NCBI RefSeq assembly: GCF_002288925.2
Contig: NW_022098093.1
Span: 1,369,266-1,433,265 of the forward strand
DNA length: 64,000 bases
Origin: Delphinapterus leucas
Taxonomy: Eukaryota > Chordata > Mammalia > Artiodactyla > Monodontidae
Reading direction: 5' to 3'
Notes under the pieces: model-generated
The model's database searches: none
What the model was told of the DNA's origin: nothing
What the model saw: only the letters and a program-made list of their open reading frames with translations
Translations under genes and position numbers: made by a program
Shown: positions 12,558-25,283 of the stretch, piece by piece
Layout of the letters: each line of letters begins with the position of its first letter
How positions within the stretch are numbered: position 1 is the stretch's first letter

Positions 12558-13839
12558 TCCCAAATTCCAGACAGACCCATTGCCAAATGATTGATCATAT
12601 AAGAGAAAGCTTTAAAGATAAAATATTTACACTGTTCTAAAAATCAATCAAATTATTTATATTATATAGAAGGATATAATGTTTCCTAGTCATGATAAGA
12701 GGCAACACAGTATAATCAAAAAAGAACATGGGAGATGGAGGCAGCCTGATCCTAGGTTTTGTCAGAGGAAGAGATTGTCCTGATTCTTCTAGAGCCCATT
12801 TAACATATCAAGAGATGAGCCTGGCCAATTCGAATAAAACTTACGAATCCCATTTATAAATGTAGTTACCAAAAGTTATTGGTGCCAGGCTCTGGGGCTA
12901 TTGGTCATTCTTACCCCCCAGTTATCTTCTCAGTTTTTATGATGGGAATTGTCTCTTCCTCCCACCAAAACTTAAGTGGTGGGGTATTCCTGAAACTGAG
13001 GGAGGGATTTCACATTCCTGGCTATTAAACACAAAAACACACAGCCCTGTGTGTATCTAAAGTCATTTCTACTTCTCTGAGACATTGTATCTGAAGTCTG
13101 GAAAAGGGGGCAGTGGGAAGCAGTGGCAAGTTTGTGGATAAAGGTGAAAACAAAGTGGGTGTTTGCCCATTTCCCTTTGAGGCAATCATGTGGTGGAGGA
13201 GAAGCTCCTTTAAGCTCCTGGGCTTCTCCAGGGCAAGAAAAGGGTGGATAATCTCTTTGATGGTACCTACCAAGGACAAAGCAACCCGTGGCTAAGTCCA
13301 CATTTGCCAAGGGCAATGGAGGAGTGATACTCAGACATCAGGGGGTATGTGATACCAAGGAGGCAGGCAGGGTGGGACTAGTCACCTTGGACCCTGGAGA
13401 GCTGAGATCGTGATTCCACTTGCCAAAACCATAGATGCCCCTGAGGAAAGTAATGGATGAGAGCTATTGTCTAGAGACCAGTGGACCAGAGGCAGTACAG
13501 GACTGCCCTTAGCTCCAAAAGCCCCGAATTTTCCTCTCATTTGTGCCATGTGGGTCTCTCCTCTTCATACACCCAGATGTCATCTTGGAATGAATCAGGG
13601 GCAAAGAGAGAAAGCAAAACCCAGAAAGACTGGGATTTATTTAAAATAGTTATCTAAAGAGACTGTATTATTGAATCAGGCAGATTTTATTGGACTGCAC
13701 TAAATTACTGAATATTCAACCTAATATCGAGTTCCTAATACTCAATGGGATTAGAGCTTGAGGGATAAGCTATTAAAAAAAAGAAAGAAATAATAAGGAA
13801 GCTGCATCTTCCCGTGCACATCTGAATGCAGTGTGAGAA
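12558..13839. other. Intronic sequence, nothing recognised
   Basis: No element or gene supported. Open frames on both strands around 12.97-13.3 kb overlap each other, lack family similarity and look like chance. Confidence 0.45.
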
Positions 13840-14310
13840 AATATGTGACCCTGCACCTCAAGGGAAGGACGCTTCTATTTTAGCTGACTTTATTGCTTTT
13901 ATTATTCCAGGCACATACTCAAGGCCTTCTCTGATTTTCTCCCACACAGAGCCTTTAAACTATGCCACGTGCTCATACTGGTTGCCAAGCCATTTTTCTC
14001 CCCTCGGTGATCCAACCTTCTCCAAGAAGTCTTCCTAAACCATCAAAGAGCTAACATGTCCCCTGACTCCACCTTGTCCAACTCACAGGTTCCCTCTGTA
14101 TTGTTCTCTAGCGTTTCCTTTACCATGTTATTCCTAACCAATAATAAGAATACCGAAGTGTCTAATTTCTGCTTTTATTTGCTTTCTTTTACGTATGGGT
14201 AAGTATTTCCAAGGCTAATTTGTAAAGGTATAGAAGGCAGGTATTAGATGTTTTTTATTCATTGCCTTATGCAGCTCTTCAGGCCAATAAGTGTTTTTAA
14301 ATGGTCTTGG
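13840..14310 (+). repeat. Probable L2 3' region
   Basis: Segments such as 'ccttctccaagaagtcttcc' and a 'gaaggcaggtattagatg' tail resemble the 3' end of L2. Degenerate; boundaries uncertain. Confidence 0.4.
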
Positions 14311-14779
14311 TTGACAGTTAAACTATATTTTAATAGAACAATGTTTCTGTGAAATGGAGAATTTTCCATTCATTTTCCATCAGCTTCATTCTTGAAACTT
14401 CTTCACCCTTAACAGATGACTTCTGTCCCAGCACTTATAATGGGTCAAGGTACTTATAACCTCTGCTCTTTTGAACAAATCCAATACAGGTTGGCTTTAT
14501 TATTGAGGTTTAATTGGTTATTAAAGAAAATTTTTTATATCTGAGGTGATAACTTGAATTGCTCTCTGACTGCTCAGACTAGACAATGTGCTTAGTGTTT
14601 GGTAGTAATTGCTAAATTATCTGGCAACTTCAGGAACATATATTCTTGATACATAGAATTATCCTAAAATCAAGTGAGAAAGGGGGTGGAGGACACTAAG
14701 ATTTATTGACTACCTTCTATGTTCCAGAAACCTTCATTGATTATTGATATTTTATCCAATTTTATCTTTATAACATTCA

Positions 14780-15720
14780 TTCTTTCTTTGCAATCATTAA
14801 TTATTGAAGATCTATAATGTGCTGATATGTTGGGTGCTGAGAATACGGAAGTGAACCAGACAGGCTTGATGCTTTTTTTATCATGAAATTTGCCATCTAG
14901 CTGTTTGCTGACTGAAACATGAAAACAGCTGTGAAATTCTCAAAAAAAAAAAAAATTGAGAACATAGTGATGGCTAACTGGGGAAGAAATTGGGAGTGTA
15001 GAACAGGAGGCTATAACTTAGACTAGCAGCTCAGGGAGAACTTCCCTGAGGAAATCAAGATTACAAAGACCTGATGTATGAATTGGATTAACCAGGTGAA
15101 GGTGTTCAAAAGGACTTTATACCAAGGGGACCACATGCAAGGATGCCTAGATATGAAAGAGTCTGATGTATCTTCAACCAACTGCAATACGTACAGTACA
15201 CTAGAACAAAGAGTGTCAAGGAGAGAATGATGGCTGATGAAGCTAAGGAGAGGGGCAGAGACTGTGGAGACTTTGGAGGCCATGCTGAGTGGGGCTAGGG
15301 GCCTTATCCCAAGAGTAAAGAGAAAACACTGAAGGATTCAGTTAGAAAAGAGTGGTATCTTGAAAGTTGTTGATGGTGTTGTTTAAGTTCATCTAGTCAC
15401 AGAAAGGAAAATAGATGGAAAGGAAGCAAGACTGAGTGTGTGTTCAGAGAGCCTCATTGCAATAGGTCAAAGAGAAATGGTGGTGAATTGGACCAGGGTG
15501 GCACCAGTGGGAATGGAGACAAGTAGGCGGTGAGTCAAGATATAGGTAAGAGGTAGAATTGGCAAGAGTTAGGGGCCTAATGAATTTGGAGATGGAGGCA
15601 GAAGGAAGGTTCTAGGGTGACTCTCTGGTGGTCCTTACAGAGATGGGACATACAAGAGGAAGAATGGTTTGGGAGAGAAGGTAATGACGTCAACTGGGAA
15701 GTACTGAGTGTGAGTTGTCC
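14780..15720 (-). repeat. L2 LINE fossil
   Basis: The + strand resembles antisense L2: 'ggtgctgagaatacggaagt', 'agggagaacttccctgagga', 'ggccttatcccaagagtaaa' and 'ggtggtgaattggaccaggg'. No open frame survives. Confidence 0.65.
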
Positions 15721-16109
15721 AAGAGACTTGCCTGGGAATCACTGTATCCCTGACTCTGTATCTCACGAAAATGTCTGTCCTGAGGTTATATAGAGATTTG
15801 GACATTAACGGCACAGAGATAATACTTTAATCCATGAAAACAGATAATCTCATTTGGAGAGAGTATGTGAAATGAGGAAAGACAAGGACCTAAGACATAG
15901 GCCTAAGGAATATCTACATTTAATGGACAAGTAGAAGAGGAATATCTGGCAAAATTAGTTATTTTGAGTTTTGTCTTAAAGGTGACCTATGAAAACTATG
16001 ATAACTTAATTAATTTAGTTGATTAACAGGAAAGTCAGAATTCAGACCCAAATGTTTCCACCTTCAAAGTCCACCTTCTGAATACTTCCTGTTTGTGATG
16101 TAAGAATCA

Positions 16110-16285
16110 TTTATATATCTCTGAGCTAGGCCTTCTGTTAAGCATTTTACATACATTGTTTTATTAATTTTCAGAGCAACCTACCTGTAAACTAAGTATG
16201 GTTTTATTCTTATGTAGATGAGGGAGATAAGACTTGGAGAAATTAACTAAGTTCCCCAAGGTTACCCGACTACTACATACCCATT
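16110..16285 (-). repeat. MIR-like SINE, degenerate
   Basis: Contains 'gttaagcattttacatacat' and 'aactaagttccccaaggtta', like reverse-strand MIR. Confidence 0.6.
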
Positions 16286-16334
16286 TCTTTCCCTTGCCCA
16301 AGACCATGCATGCATTATGATTGTACTAGTTAAG

Positions 16335-16485
16335 GCAGTGATTCTCAAACTTGAGCTCTCATCAGAATCACCTGGAGGGCTTCTTAAAACACAGATTGTT
16401 GGGCAACACCCTTTGAGTTTCTGATTCTGGAGGTAGATGGGGCCTGAGAATTTGCATGTCTAGTTCCAACAACCTGCCACAAAAA
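16335..16485 (-). repeat. MER5A-like hAT transposon fragment
   Basis: Contains 'gcagtgattctcaaacttga', 'atcagaatcacctggagggc' and 'gggcctgagaatttgcatgt', matching the ends and interior of a MER5A-type element. Confidence 0.65.
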
Positions 16486-16629
16486 TATGCTGCCCTCAGC
16501 ATTTTAACTTGTAAAAAACATAAATTAAATATAAATTAGATATAAATTAGTTAATTCATAATCATCATTAACATCCAAATACAGCATATTAAAATATGTA
16601 ATATAAAATTTTATTAAAAGATATTTTTA

Positions 16630-16836
16630 GGGCTTCCCTGGTGGCGCAGTGGTTGAGAGTCCACCTGCCGATGCAGAGGACGCGGGTTCGTGCCCGGGTC
16701 CGGGAAGATCCTGCATGCCGCGGAGCGGCTGGGCCCGTGGGCCATGGCCGCTGAGCCTGTGCATCCGGACTCCGTGCTCTGCAACGGGAGAGGCCACAAC
16801 AGTGAGAGGCCCACATACCGCAAAAGAAAAAAAAAA
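16630..16836 (+). mobile_element. CHR-type cetacean SINE, full length
   Basis: GGGCTTCCCTGGTGGCGCAG head, B-box-like GGGTTCGTGCCC, tRNA-unrelated part and A-rich tail. A target-site duplication of about 14 bp (aaaagatattttta) lies at 16616-16629 and 16837-16850. Confidence 0.95.
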
Positions 16837-16850
16837 AAAAGATATTTTTA

Positions 16851-19800
16851 TTTACCTACGCCTATGATCTCTGAAACAGAATCTACTCCTAATCCCTGCC
16901 GTGTACTTCAAGAAATTTCTTCCTGACATAAACTCTACCTAACAAGCTCTTCACGATTTTTACATTAAGCATATTTATTAGCATTATGTTTACATGCATT
17001 ATGTAGAGAGATGTATGTATATACACACTCACATATACATATTGAATTCAGTTAAGCTTCAATTTGTCCTAAGTTGATTGTAAATTTATTTTCCCAATTT
17101 AAAATAATATTCAATCTATTTAGCACAAAGGTGTTCTCTCTGCTGTAACTCCAGCTTCTACACTTCAATCCCAATCAGACAACATCTTTTCACCACAGCT
17201 GTTCTCTGATTCTTATAACATTTCAGATTAGCAATCATTACATTTCTTAAAGGGCCACATTACACTCTGAGCATATTAGTCATAATCCATTTTTTTATTT
17301 CAGCAAAAAAATCACATAATTCCTTCCCTAAGCCCCTTTCAGGCTGTTGTAGGTACTTCCAGATGTGCCATGTAGGTAAACTTCTGTTTAAACTCTGCTT
17401 TCTTGTCTCAACGATGCATATGCTTAGAAGATTCAGTTTGGTTACTGACTTAAGACAAGTGACTCAGTGACACATAGGGAATGGGGGGAATGGGGGAGCA
17501 TTAACTAGCTCCATAAACCACTAAAAATCTGTACAGTTAGTGTTATACCTTTGAATTAGAGACAAAATCAAGTTGGGAGGTGGCATACGTAGCAGATAAA
17601 AAGATACTGGCACTGCTTTATTGATGCCTGCAATGGGGCCATATCTACAACCCCAGATCCTTGTATTTATTTGTCAAGATGCTACACTAAAAAAAATAAT
17701 GATAAGTCAACAGAAAAACAAGCAAAGACCAAGAGCTTCTTCTGCAACAAAATGCTCCAGGTACAGTAGTAAAAAGTCCTGCGAGCCCCAGATGAAATGT
17801 GACTTTCCGAGGGAAGTGGATAATTTTTACTTGATGGTGAATCGTTAAAAGTGAGCCAGATGATTAAACTTAACGGAACAGCCACATTAAACTGAAATTA
17901 GTAAAAACATGCCTCGGGCAGCATACAACCTTTTATTTGTTGTTGTTTAACTTCTGCCTTTTACAGTGGCCATGATGAATGACATCACAAAAGAAAAAAA
18001 TCCAATTAAACTCTAAGAGCTCAATAAACCCCTAATGTCTGCTTGTCACCACCGCTTTCACTTGCACTGATGTCTTCTTAACGTCTCCTCTTTTCCCCAA
18101 GAGAAAAAAGAACTGGCCTCAGGGGGGTTCAGTGGAAGGGGAGTAGAGGGGGAAAGAGCACACAAAGGCTTCTGGAGGTTTCTATTCTGTGCGCTCCATC
18201 AGATGCAGACACTGCACTGGGAGGGGGATGAGGTTAAATTGTTTTATTATTATACAATGCCTGAGTGAAGAGATGCACTTTCCCACTAGTTTTCAAATAT
18301 TGATAAATCAGAATTGGGATCTGCAGAGCAATCCCTGTTCACGCTCTTAGTTGGCATCTCCACTGCCCTTTTATATTGTCTTGGTGTTTGTTCTATAAGT
18401 CATCGAAATGGTCTCTCCTGACAGCTAAAAATAAGTTTCTGATTACTTTTACCTGAATAAATCCTGTGATCCAATGTGGTATTCACCTACTAATTGTGCA
18501 ACAACTACATATTGAAAGTGATGAAAGAACCGGCTGAGGGGAGTCTATAATCTAGTGGAATGCAGAATATAATAAATCATGTGGAAAGATAGCAATGGCC
18601 ACCTGATAGAAGAATACTGGTTTTTGATAACAGATTTTACCTTAGAGATACCATGTGTTTGTAAAATTGGGTTTTCAAAGTCCTCAGAACAAAGTTCTCA
18701 AAGTCAAAAGCAAAAACCTGTTTATTGTGAACTAAGAGCTAATAATAGTAACAATATCTTAAATTTGGAAGACACTTTATAATTTATAAAACACAGGCTT
18801 TTATCGCATGTTTATGTAGGAACTAACATAGTATTTGTATATACTCTCTTAGTGCATCACTACAGCCTTGTCCTGTAGCTCAATTATCTTCATTTTCTGA
18901 TAAGGATCCCAGGGCTTGGAAGTTAATTGACTGTCCTATTGAGAGAGAGAGAATGAGCAAGGCCCACACTTGGGACTCCTGGTGTGGTGCCCCCTGCACT
19001 GTGCCAGGCTGCTGACCATGGCTGTCCTAGAGCCAGATCCAATGGGCAGTGACATTGGTTTCATTACTCATGAGTTAATGAAATAGCTTTTTAAGAGCTC
19101 TCTTCAGTCATTAGAATTTGACGATGGAGAGTTAAAACTTTCCCCAGTGACTCTTTCTGTATAGTCAGGGTTTCAGCGTTTTCTTAGCACATCACATTAC
19201 ACAAATCATGGAGTGCTCTTGTTTTACGTTTCTTATTGCATTTGTCTCACTTCTAAGCAATTTCCTCCCCATTCGCATTTATCTTGCATGATTTCTGTCA
19301 AATTGCTTTCAAGGCCACTAACTGTATAAATAATATTCTCAAACTCTGCTATTAACTAGTAGTAGCTGTGTGGCGTTAGACACAGTTTCTCTCTCAAAAT
19401 GCGAAGGTTGCACGGAATAATCTATAAGCCTCTTCTTGCACTCAAGTTCTAATCTGACTCTCACATGAGCTGCGTGATTTGGGAAACACTACATATAGGA
19501 GCCTCAGTTTTCTTGACTCTCGCAGTGATGGATTCAATTATCTCATGTTTCCCAAAATGAGTCTCTTGGAAAACTGTTTTGGAGAATATCAATACGGATC
19601 ACACCCAAAAAGGATTCATTACATAAGAAAGTTCAGGAAAGCTAGATTAAATGATGGTTAGTAAAGTTGTGGACTATAGGTACTCACAGCCTTTCCTAAG
19701 TTAACGGGCACTGGGTGACTCTAAGAAAGAGGCAGAATATGAAGTATTTCCCAAAATTATTGGGCCACAGAACCTTTTTCCTCAGCATTTTGTGTAAATG

Positions 19801-20022
19801 ATATTCCATGGGACATACTTTTAGAAAGTCTGGGTTACATATTTTTAAGTCCCTTTTTCCCCTGAGATTCTATTTTCAAATGTGTTTGTAGACATTACTC
19901 TGAACATTCCATGCAGTATCAATCAAGAGAACACAGAGGTGGTTTACCTGCTGCTGTTGTTGCCATTACTGTTGTAACATAGCCTATACTCCACTTAGAC
20001 AGAGTTGAAATAAGGTAGAGAT
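16851..20022. other. Intronic sequence, mostly unrecognised
   Basis: About 3.2 kb without a confident element. Around 18.76-19.01 kb there is weak MIR-like text. This is one of the longer repeat-poor stretches of the intron, so it is a reasonable place to look for conserved non-coding sequence, though I cannot show conservation from one genome. Confidence 0.4.
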
Positions 20023-20630
20023 TGTTGCCAAACAGAACTTGGGTCTGCTCACCTGCTGCGCAGCAAAGCCAATCTACTGACACCAGGTTGTAATGAAGGA
20101 AAGTACAGTGTTTATTGGAGGCACCAAGCAAGGCGAATGGGCAGCTCATGCTCAAAAGACCCAAACTCCCCAATGGCTTTCAGGAAAGGGTTTTTAAAGG
20201 CAACATTTGGCATGAGGATTGCAGCTCATGGACCTTCTTCTGACTGGTTGGTGGTGAGGTAACAGGGTGATGTTTCAGGAATCATAATCATCAACCTTCT
20301 GAATCTGGCGTCTGCATGCTTGTGGTAACATGTAATCACCATCCTCTACCTTGTGTGGGGGAGCTTAGTTTCTGCAGAACTCAAAAATATATGTCAGATT
20401 GTTATGTATATCTCTTCAGGAGGAACTAGGACTCTGTTTTATCACTGAACTATTTGCTTTTCCTTTGTTTCTGCATTCCCTCACTTACCTAATTAGTAAC
20501 TGCTTGAGTCTGCTCTTTGGAACTCAGGAAAGACCTAGGAGACTAAAGCCTTTCTCTACAAACAAGAAACAGGAAGCACAGAGGGGCTTTTCTACCCAGG
20601 AGGGCCCCACAGGGTCCTACTAGTCATTAA
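20023..20630 (-). mobile_element. Probable solo LTR of an endogenous retrovirus
   Basis: On the minus strand an AATAAA-type signal (complement of tttatt at about 20111) lies near one end of a roughly 600-bp block that is GC-richer than its flanks and has the look of a U3-R-U5 unit. No internal retroviral coding sequence adjoins it. I could not find a clean target-site duplication, so the limits are approximate and the family is not assigned. Confidence 0.5.
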
Positions 20631-21780
20631 AGCTGACTTGTCTGTATGTAGCTGACACTTACAACTGAGATCTGAAAACAGTTCTCCTTGGTAAAAAGCA
20701 CTTTTTGAAAAAAATTGTGAATAGGGTTAGGTTATCGGAAGACCTATGAGATACTGCCTAAACTTTTGCTGAGGTGGGGAAAAGGGAACTAAAGAAACAA
20801 CAGGGAAGTCAATAGAGTGGATATAAAGTTCAGGATAAGTAACCCATGGGCTACTTTTCCAAGTTAGGATCGCCCTCTTCACTTCAGTGGTATCTTCATA
20901 TTCATTACCGCAACCCTTTACCCAGACCCATTTCACTGGCTGTTAATCTTATCAGAGCCTCTGCTTGATGACCTTCAGGAACAGAGAACCCACTGCTTCA
21001 TAAGGCAGACTATTCAATCTAATCTTTTAGAAGGTCCTTTCCCATATTAAACTAAAATATGTGTTAAATATTCTTTTCCAATTTATCTTGTAAATTTATC
21101 TTATTCCAATTTATCTTGTAAATTCTTATTCCAATTTATCTTGTAAATTACCTAGTCAGGGTGGTTTCAAGGCATTGTCCCTGGCAGCACTTAAGATGTT
21201 TCTCAAACACTTTGAGTTGAATTTCATAAATAAATTTCACGTCTTCCTAGAAAATTGACTATAATCTCCATTATATTAGAATCAAGAAGATTGACTAGCT
21301 TTCCTAAATTCACCAAGATAGCAATGTGTAGAGGCAAAATGTATACTCTGATTCAAAAACCAAAATCCTTTTCTCAGTAGTATATTGCTTGTCTAGGGTA
21401 TCTGTGTACATAAAAGTGAGGGGGAGAGTGTATTAATAGATCTGAAAGCTGTAGTGAAAATAGTTTTGTTCCCGCCAGGCTTATATGTCCTTGGGCATCT
21501 TACTATTGCTCTGGCCTTTAGTTTTCCATTCTTCAAAATCAGGATTACTAAATTTTATCCAAGCTCTGTTCCACTTCTGGAAATCTCTGTGATTATAAGG
21601 AAACATGTTCACTAACGAATGGCATTTACTGCTGAGGATTTAAGTAAATAGTAAAAGAAAACAATCTGCAACCCTTAGAAAGACTTGAATGAAAGTTAAC
21701 ATAGCATTGCATCATAAAGACAAACAGTTTAGGATCACATGCTTGACTTTTACTTTCTTTAATTTTTTTTCCTACACTAG
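20631..21780. other. Intronic sequence before the first visible exon
   Basis: No element recognised apart from a short tandem repeat at 21076-21148. It ends with a T-rich tract and the splice acceptor. Confidence 0.5.
21076..21148 (+). repeat. Short tandem repeat, three copies of a 20-mer
   Basis: The 20-mer ttccaatttatcttgtaaat occurs at 21076-21095, 21104-21123 and 21129-21148, with spacings of 28 and 25 bp. Confidence 0.95.
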
Positions 21781-22075
21781 TTACATTCAGACCAGGATAG
21801 AGGAGATGGATCACTTAAATATATCCTTTCAGGAGATGGAGCAGGAGATCTCTTCATTATCAATGAAAACACAGGGGATATACAGGCCACCAAGAGGCTG
21901 GACAGGGAAGAAAAACCTGTTTACATCCTTCGAGCTCAGGCCATAAACAGAAAAACAGGGAGACCCGTGGAGCCCGAGTCTGAATTCATCATCAAGATCC
22001 ATGACATCAATGACAATGAACCAATATTCACCAAGGAGGTTTACACGGCCACTGTTCCTGAAATGTCTGATGTCG
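21781..22075 (+). CDS. CDH6: CDH6 exon (295 nt): most of EC1 and start of EC2
   Basis: Cadherin-6 is a single-pass, calcium-dependent type II adhesion receptor that links cells homophilically and recruits catenins inside. This exon begins in phase 0 at LHSDQ after an AG acceptor and ends with one base of a glycine codon before GTGAGT. It encodes the RGD motif (21799-21807), the calcium-binding LDRE and the EC1-EC2 linker DINDNEP. By length arithmetic it starts at about residue 77 of the precursor. The adhesive-arm tryptophans and cleavage site must be in the missing upstream exon. The 295-nt length is typical for this exon in type II cadherins. Confidence 0.93.
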
Positions 22076-23449
22076 GTGAGTGAGATGTGATTCAACCATT
22101 TCCTCTAGTACATCAACTGAATAACAAGTCCTATGAGTGAAATTTGCTGAACTGAATGAACTTAGCTGCTAAATTCTAGAAGCATTGTGTTTCAAACAGT
22201 CCATTTATGTCCTTTTTGTAAGTGTACCGGTGTCTCCTAATATTACTCTAGTCTTATTATTTTTAAGAAAACAGCATTTCCTCTAGTGATTAGGGTATGA
22301 AAAGTGGCAGGGTGAGAGGGGGAGGGAGGAGAGACCATTTCACCTAATTCCTCTCCCACTCAAAATGCCCACTTTATTTCTTGGACTGAAAGGCAGCAGC
22401 CCTCTCTATTTCTCTTAGCCCATAGTGGTATTAGGCTTCAGGTAAGGATCTCCCCAATGGAAAACAAAAGCCCTGAATTTACAGTCCAGAATAAAGAGTA
22501 ATTATATTTGAGAAAGAGACTCAAAGAAAACTTTTTAAAATCCATAAAGAATATGCAGATGGTGTCTAAAGGATATGTTCTTTACTAAGTGGTAGAAATT
22601 AAGAGACTTTCATGACATTAATATGGTAAATTAATATTTTGTGCACAATTCTACTACCAATTTTAAAGTTAATACGTGTGCATTTAATTTGCTTAGATTG
22701 GGAAAAGGTAAATAGAATTTAAATAAAGAAAAAAATCCTACCGACATCACTGTCAGCCACATTAAAACACTTCAGGGGAGACAATGACAAATGTTCAACT
22801 ATTGTGTAAAGGGTTATTTTAAGTTGTATTCAGTGCCAAGTTCAAAAGGGCTAAATTACATAATAAAAAACATTTCCATAATTCTGCGAGTCAGATATCA
22901 GAGACATTTCAGTTCACAATTCTAAGACTTGGAAAATACATAATCTACAGAAATGATTATAAAACATCTCAATTTTTCCCATGAAGAAGTTACTCATCTC
23001 ATTACTTGAAGTCACTTTTTGTTAGAAAAATCACAAACCATCACCAAAGTTAAGAGGAGGATTAGAATTCTTTTAAGAGGAAGATTTGTTAGGAAAAATA
23101 TTTTTCCTCTACGTGGTAAAGGGCAGGAAGAATTAATGAAGGACAACCTGGTCATCAGCACCACACTGGGCAACTCTAACCAGATGTGCAAAGTGTAACT
23201 GCACAATATAAGGGGCAGCGTACTCTTGAAGTCATTATGGAATTAAATATGTTTTATAAATACTTGAGGGTAGCTGGCAGTAACACGTCTTGAGGAAGAG
23301 AAGCCTTTTTCCAATCTGCACACAGGCACAGTTATGTTGACATTCATCATTATCATAAATTAACATGTCATTATTGTGATAGTAAAGGCATCCCAAAGGA
23401 ATTACATGAAGGTAGTGGGACAATAACAAGGTAGTAAAAATGGACTTCG

Positions 23450-23656
23450 GGGCTTCCCTGGTGGCGCAGTGATTGAGAGTCTGCCTGCTGATGCAGGGGA
23501 CACGGGTTCATGCCCCGGTCCGGGAAGATCCCACATGCCGCGGAGCGGCTGGGCCCGTGAGCCATGGCCGCTGAGCCTGCGCGTCCGGAGCCTGTGCTCC
23601 GCAACGGGAGGGGCCACAGCGGTGGGAGGCCCGCGTACCGACAAAAAAAAAAAAAA
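23450..23656 (+). mobile_element. CHR-type cetacean SINE, full length
   Basis: Head GGGCTTCCCTGGTGGCGCAG and a poly(A) tail. A short target-site duplication containing gacttcg is at 23443-23449 and 23657-23663. It lies in sense orientation in a CDH6 intron. Confidence 0.93.
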
Positions 23657-24244
23657 GACTTCGACAACAAACAGACCTAAGTTTGAAACTATCCCTACTA
23701 ATAAGCAGCAATGTGGCCTTAGGTAAATATATGACTTGATGTCTCTGATCCTCCAGTTCCATATCTATAAAAAATAAATAATAAACATCAACTCCTAACC
23801 CTTATCATAAGAATGAAAGGAGAAAACAAGTGCAGAGCCCCCAGTACCACATCTGGCAACTAATAGGCCCTCAAAATATCCAGATAACCATATTCTAAAA
23901 GCAATCAAATTTTGTATTGATGTCAAATAAGAACGTAGGTGTCTGTTGACTTCTACTACTCCTCTCTTTAAAATCATATGCTCTCATTTTCCCTACATAC
24001 CTTGTCAAATTACAAGGACGGGTGCTCTATCTCATGCATCAACATGCTACCTCCAGAGCATCCAACCCTAACACAGTACAGTATATTTGTTCAATAAATG
24101 GAACTGGTTAGATATTACAAAAGCAATGTAAAAATTCTAATATTCCCTAAATGTGACTTCCCTGCCCTGTTCATGGACAGGAGAATTCTAGCAGTATGCT
24201 TACTCTTTGTCTAATATGAATACCAAAAGTCAGCCATAAAGTGA

Positions 24245-24420
24245 TCTTAATCAGAGGGTCTTACCCTTTTTGGAAGTCACAGACCCCTTTGAGAATCAGA
24301 TAAAGTCCATGGAACTTATCCTCATTGTAATATACATGTAGGCATACACATAAAAATTTGCATGGAATTTCCTGGGGGTTAGGGATACTTTGAAGGTTAT
24401 TATTAACTGTGGTCTCTAAG
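24245..24420 (+). repeat. Degenerate DNA-transposon-like repeat, family unresolved
   Basis: Text such as 'ggaagtcacagaccccttt' and 'aaaaatttgcatggaatttc' belongs to a recurrent mammalian repeat type I believe is hAT-derived. The name is uncertain. Confidence 0.4.
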
Positions 24421-24589
24421 ATAAAAATGCCAATCTAAAACAACATAGCCTTCTTTGTGCATTTAATTATAATCATCTTTTGGGATTATAAATTCTGGAT
24501 GTGTATCCTCTGCTATTCCAATTAATTCTTTACTTAATCCAAAACTACTTCTCATAAGGCTCAAGGTCTTTCAACCTCTTAGAATTATC

Positions 24590-24960
24590 AGATTTATCAC
24601 TTAGGATGCTTTTATTTGTAAGTAACAGAAAACACAATTCAAATTACTTTAAACAATGCAAGCATTTATTGGTCACATTACTTAAGTCCAAAAGTAAAGT
24701 GGACTTTGAACATAGTTTGATTTGTGTTCTAGATATTTCTCTGTAATTTTCTGTCCTATTCAGCTTTGTCCTCAGGCTGGCATTGCTAAGATCACAAAAT
24801 AGCTACTGCATTTGCAGGCTCCACATCAGCACGTTCTAGTCCAGGAGTAAAAGCACCTATGACACAGCAAATTTCCAGCAAAATCACGAATGGTCCCCTG
24901 ATTAAACAATACCTACACTAATCCTTGTCGAAAAAATAGTGCAAGATGCCAATAGATTTA
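24590..24960. repeat. Ancient mammalian repeat, class unresolved
   Basis: The segments 'gtaagtaacagaaaacacaa' and 'gcatttattggtcacattac' recall a common medium-copy mammalian repeat. Not assigned to a class. Confidence 0.4.
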
Positions 24961-25283
24961 GGCCTAGATAACTTGAAAGAATTGCCGTAGCAAGAATCCA
25001 ATCAAATCTCACCCTTGGAGATGGGTTGGAATCAGTTACACCCAAAGTCATGATCATTCCCGTGCTTCCCTTTAATTTAATCCCTATAATATTTATTAAT
25101 GTTGATCACATTCCTTCAGAGAGAAATCCAAGGCTTTTCAGCCTAGCATCCCACTGTAGTTCTTCACTCCCTTGCCATGATAGTTTTCTGTAGAAGTAAG
25201 ATTGTGCTTTTTCCTTATGTGTGGGTATCAAGGACCCGTCATTACCCTTAATTTATTTTCAATTCATGTTTCTGTCATTACAG

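Larger units (their letters stand above)
3291..21780 (+). other. CDH6: 3' part of a large CDH6 intron upstream of the first visible exon
   Basis: This stretch precedes the 295-nt exon and ends in the acceptor CCTACACTAG. The first coding exon of type II cadherins (signal peptide, propeptide, start of EC1 with the paired tryptophans) was looked for and not seen, so this intron must extend left past the L1. It is AT-rich and filled with old MIR, L2, MER and LTR fragments plus three CHR SINEs, each listed separately. I see no other gene in it. Confidence 0.75.
22076..25283 (+). other. CDH6: CDH6 intron (3208 bp)
   Basis: GT-AG intron (GTGAGT to TTACAG). It holds one young CHR SINE and two old repeats listed separately; the rest is unrecognised. 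Confidence 0.85.

Noticed and set aside
12972..13316. A 114-residue minus-strand open frame
   Set aside because: No recognisable domain, overlapping frames on both strands, and no splice or promoter context; treated as chance.
3291..21780. The first coding exon of CDH6 (signal peptide and propeptide)
   Set aside because: No open frame with a signal peptide or the expected tryptophan-bearing EC1 start was found here; it must lie further left.
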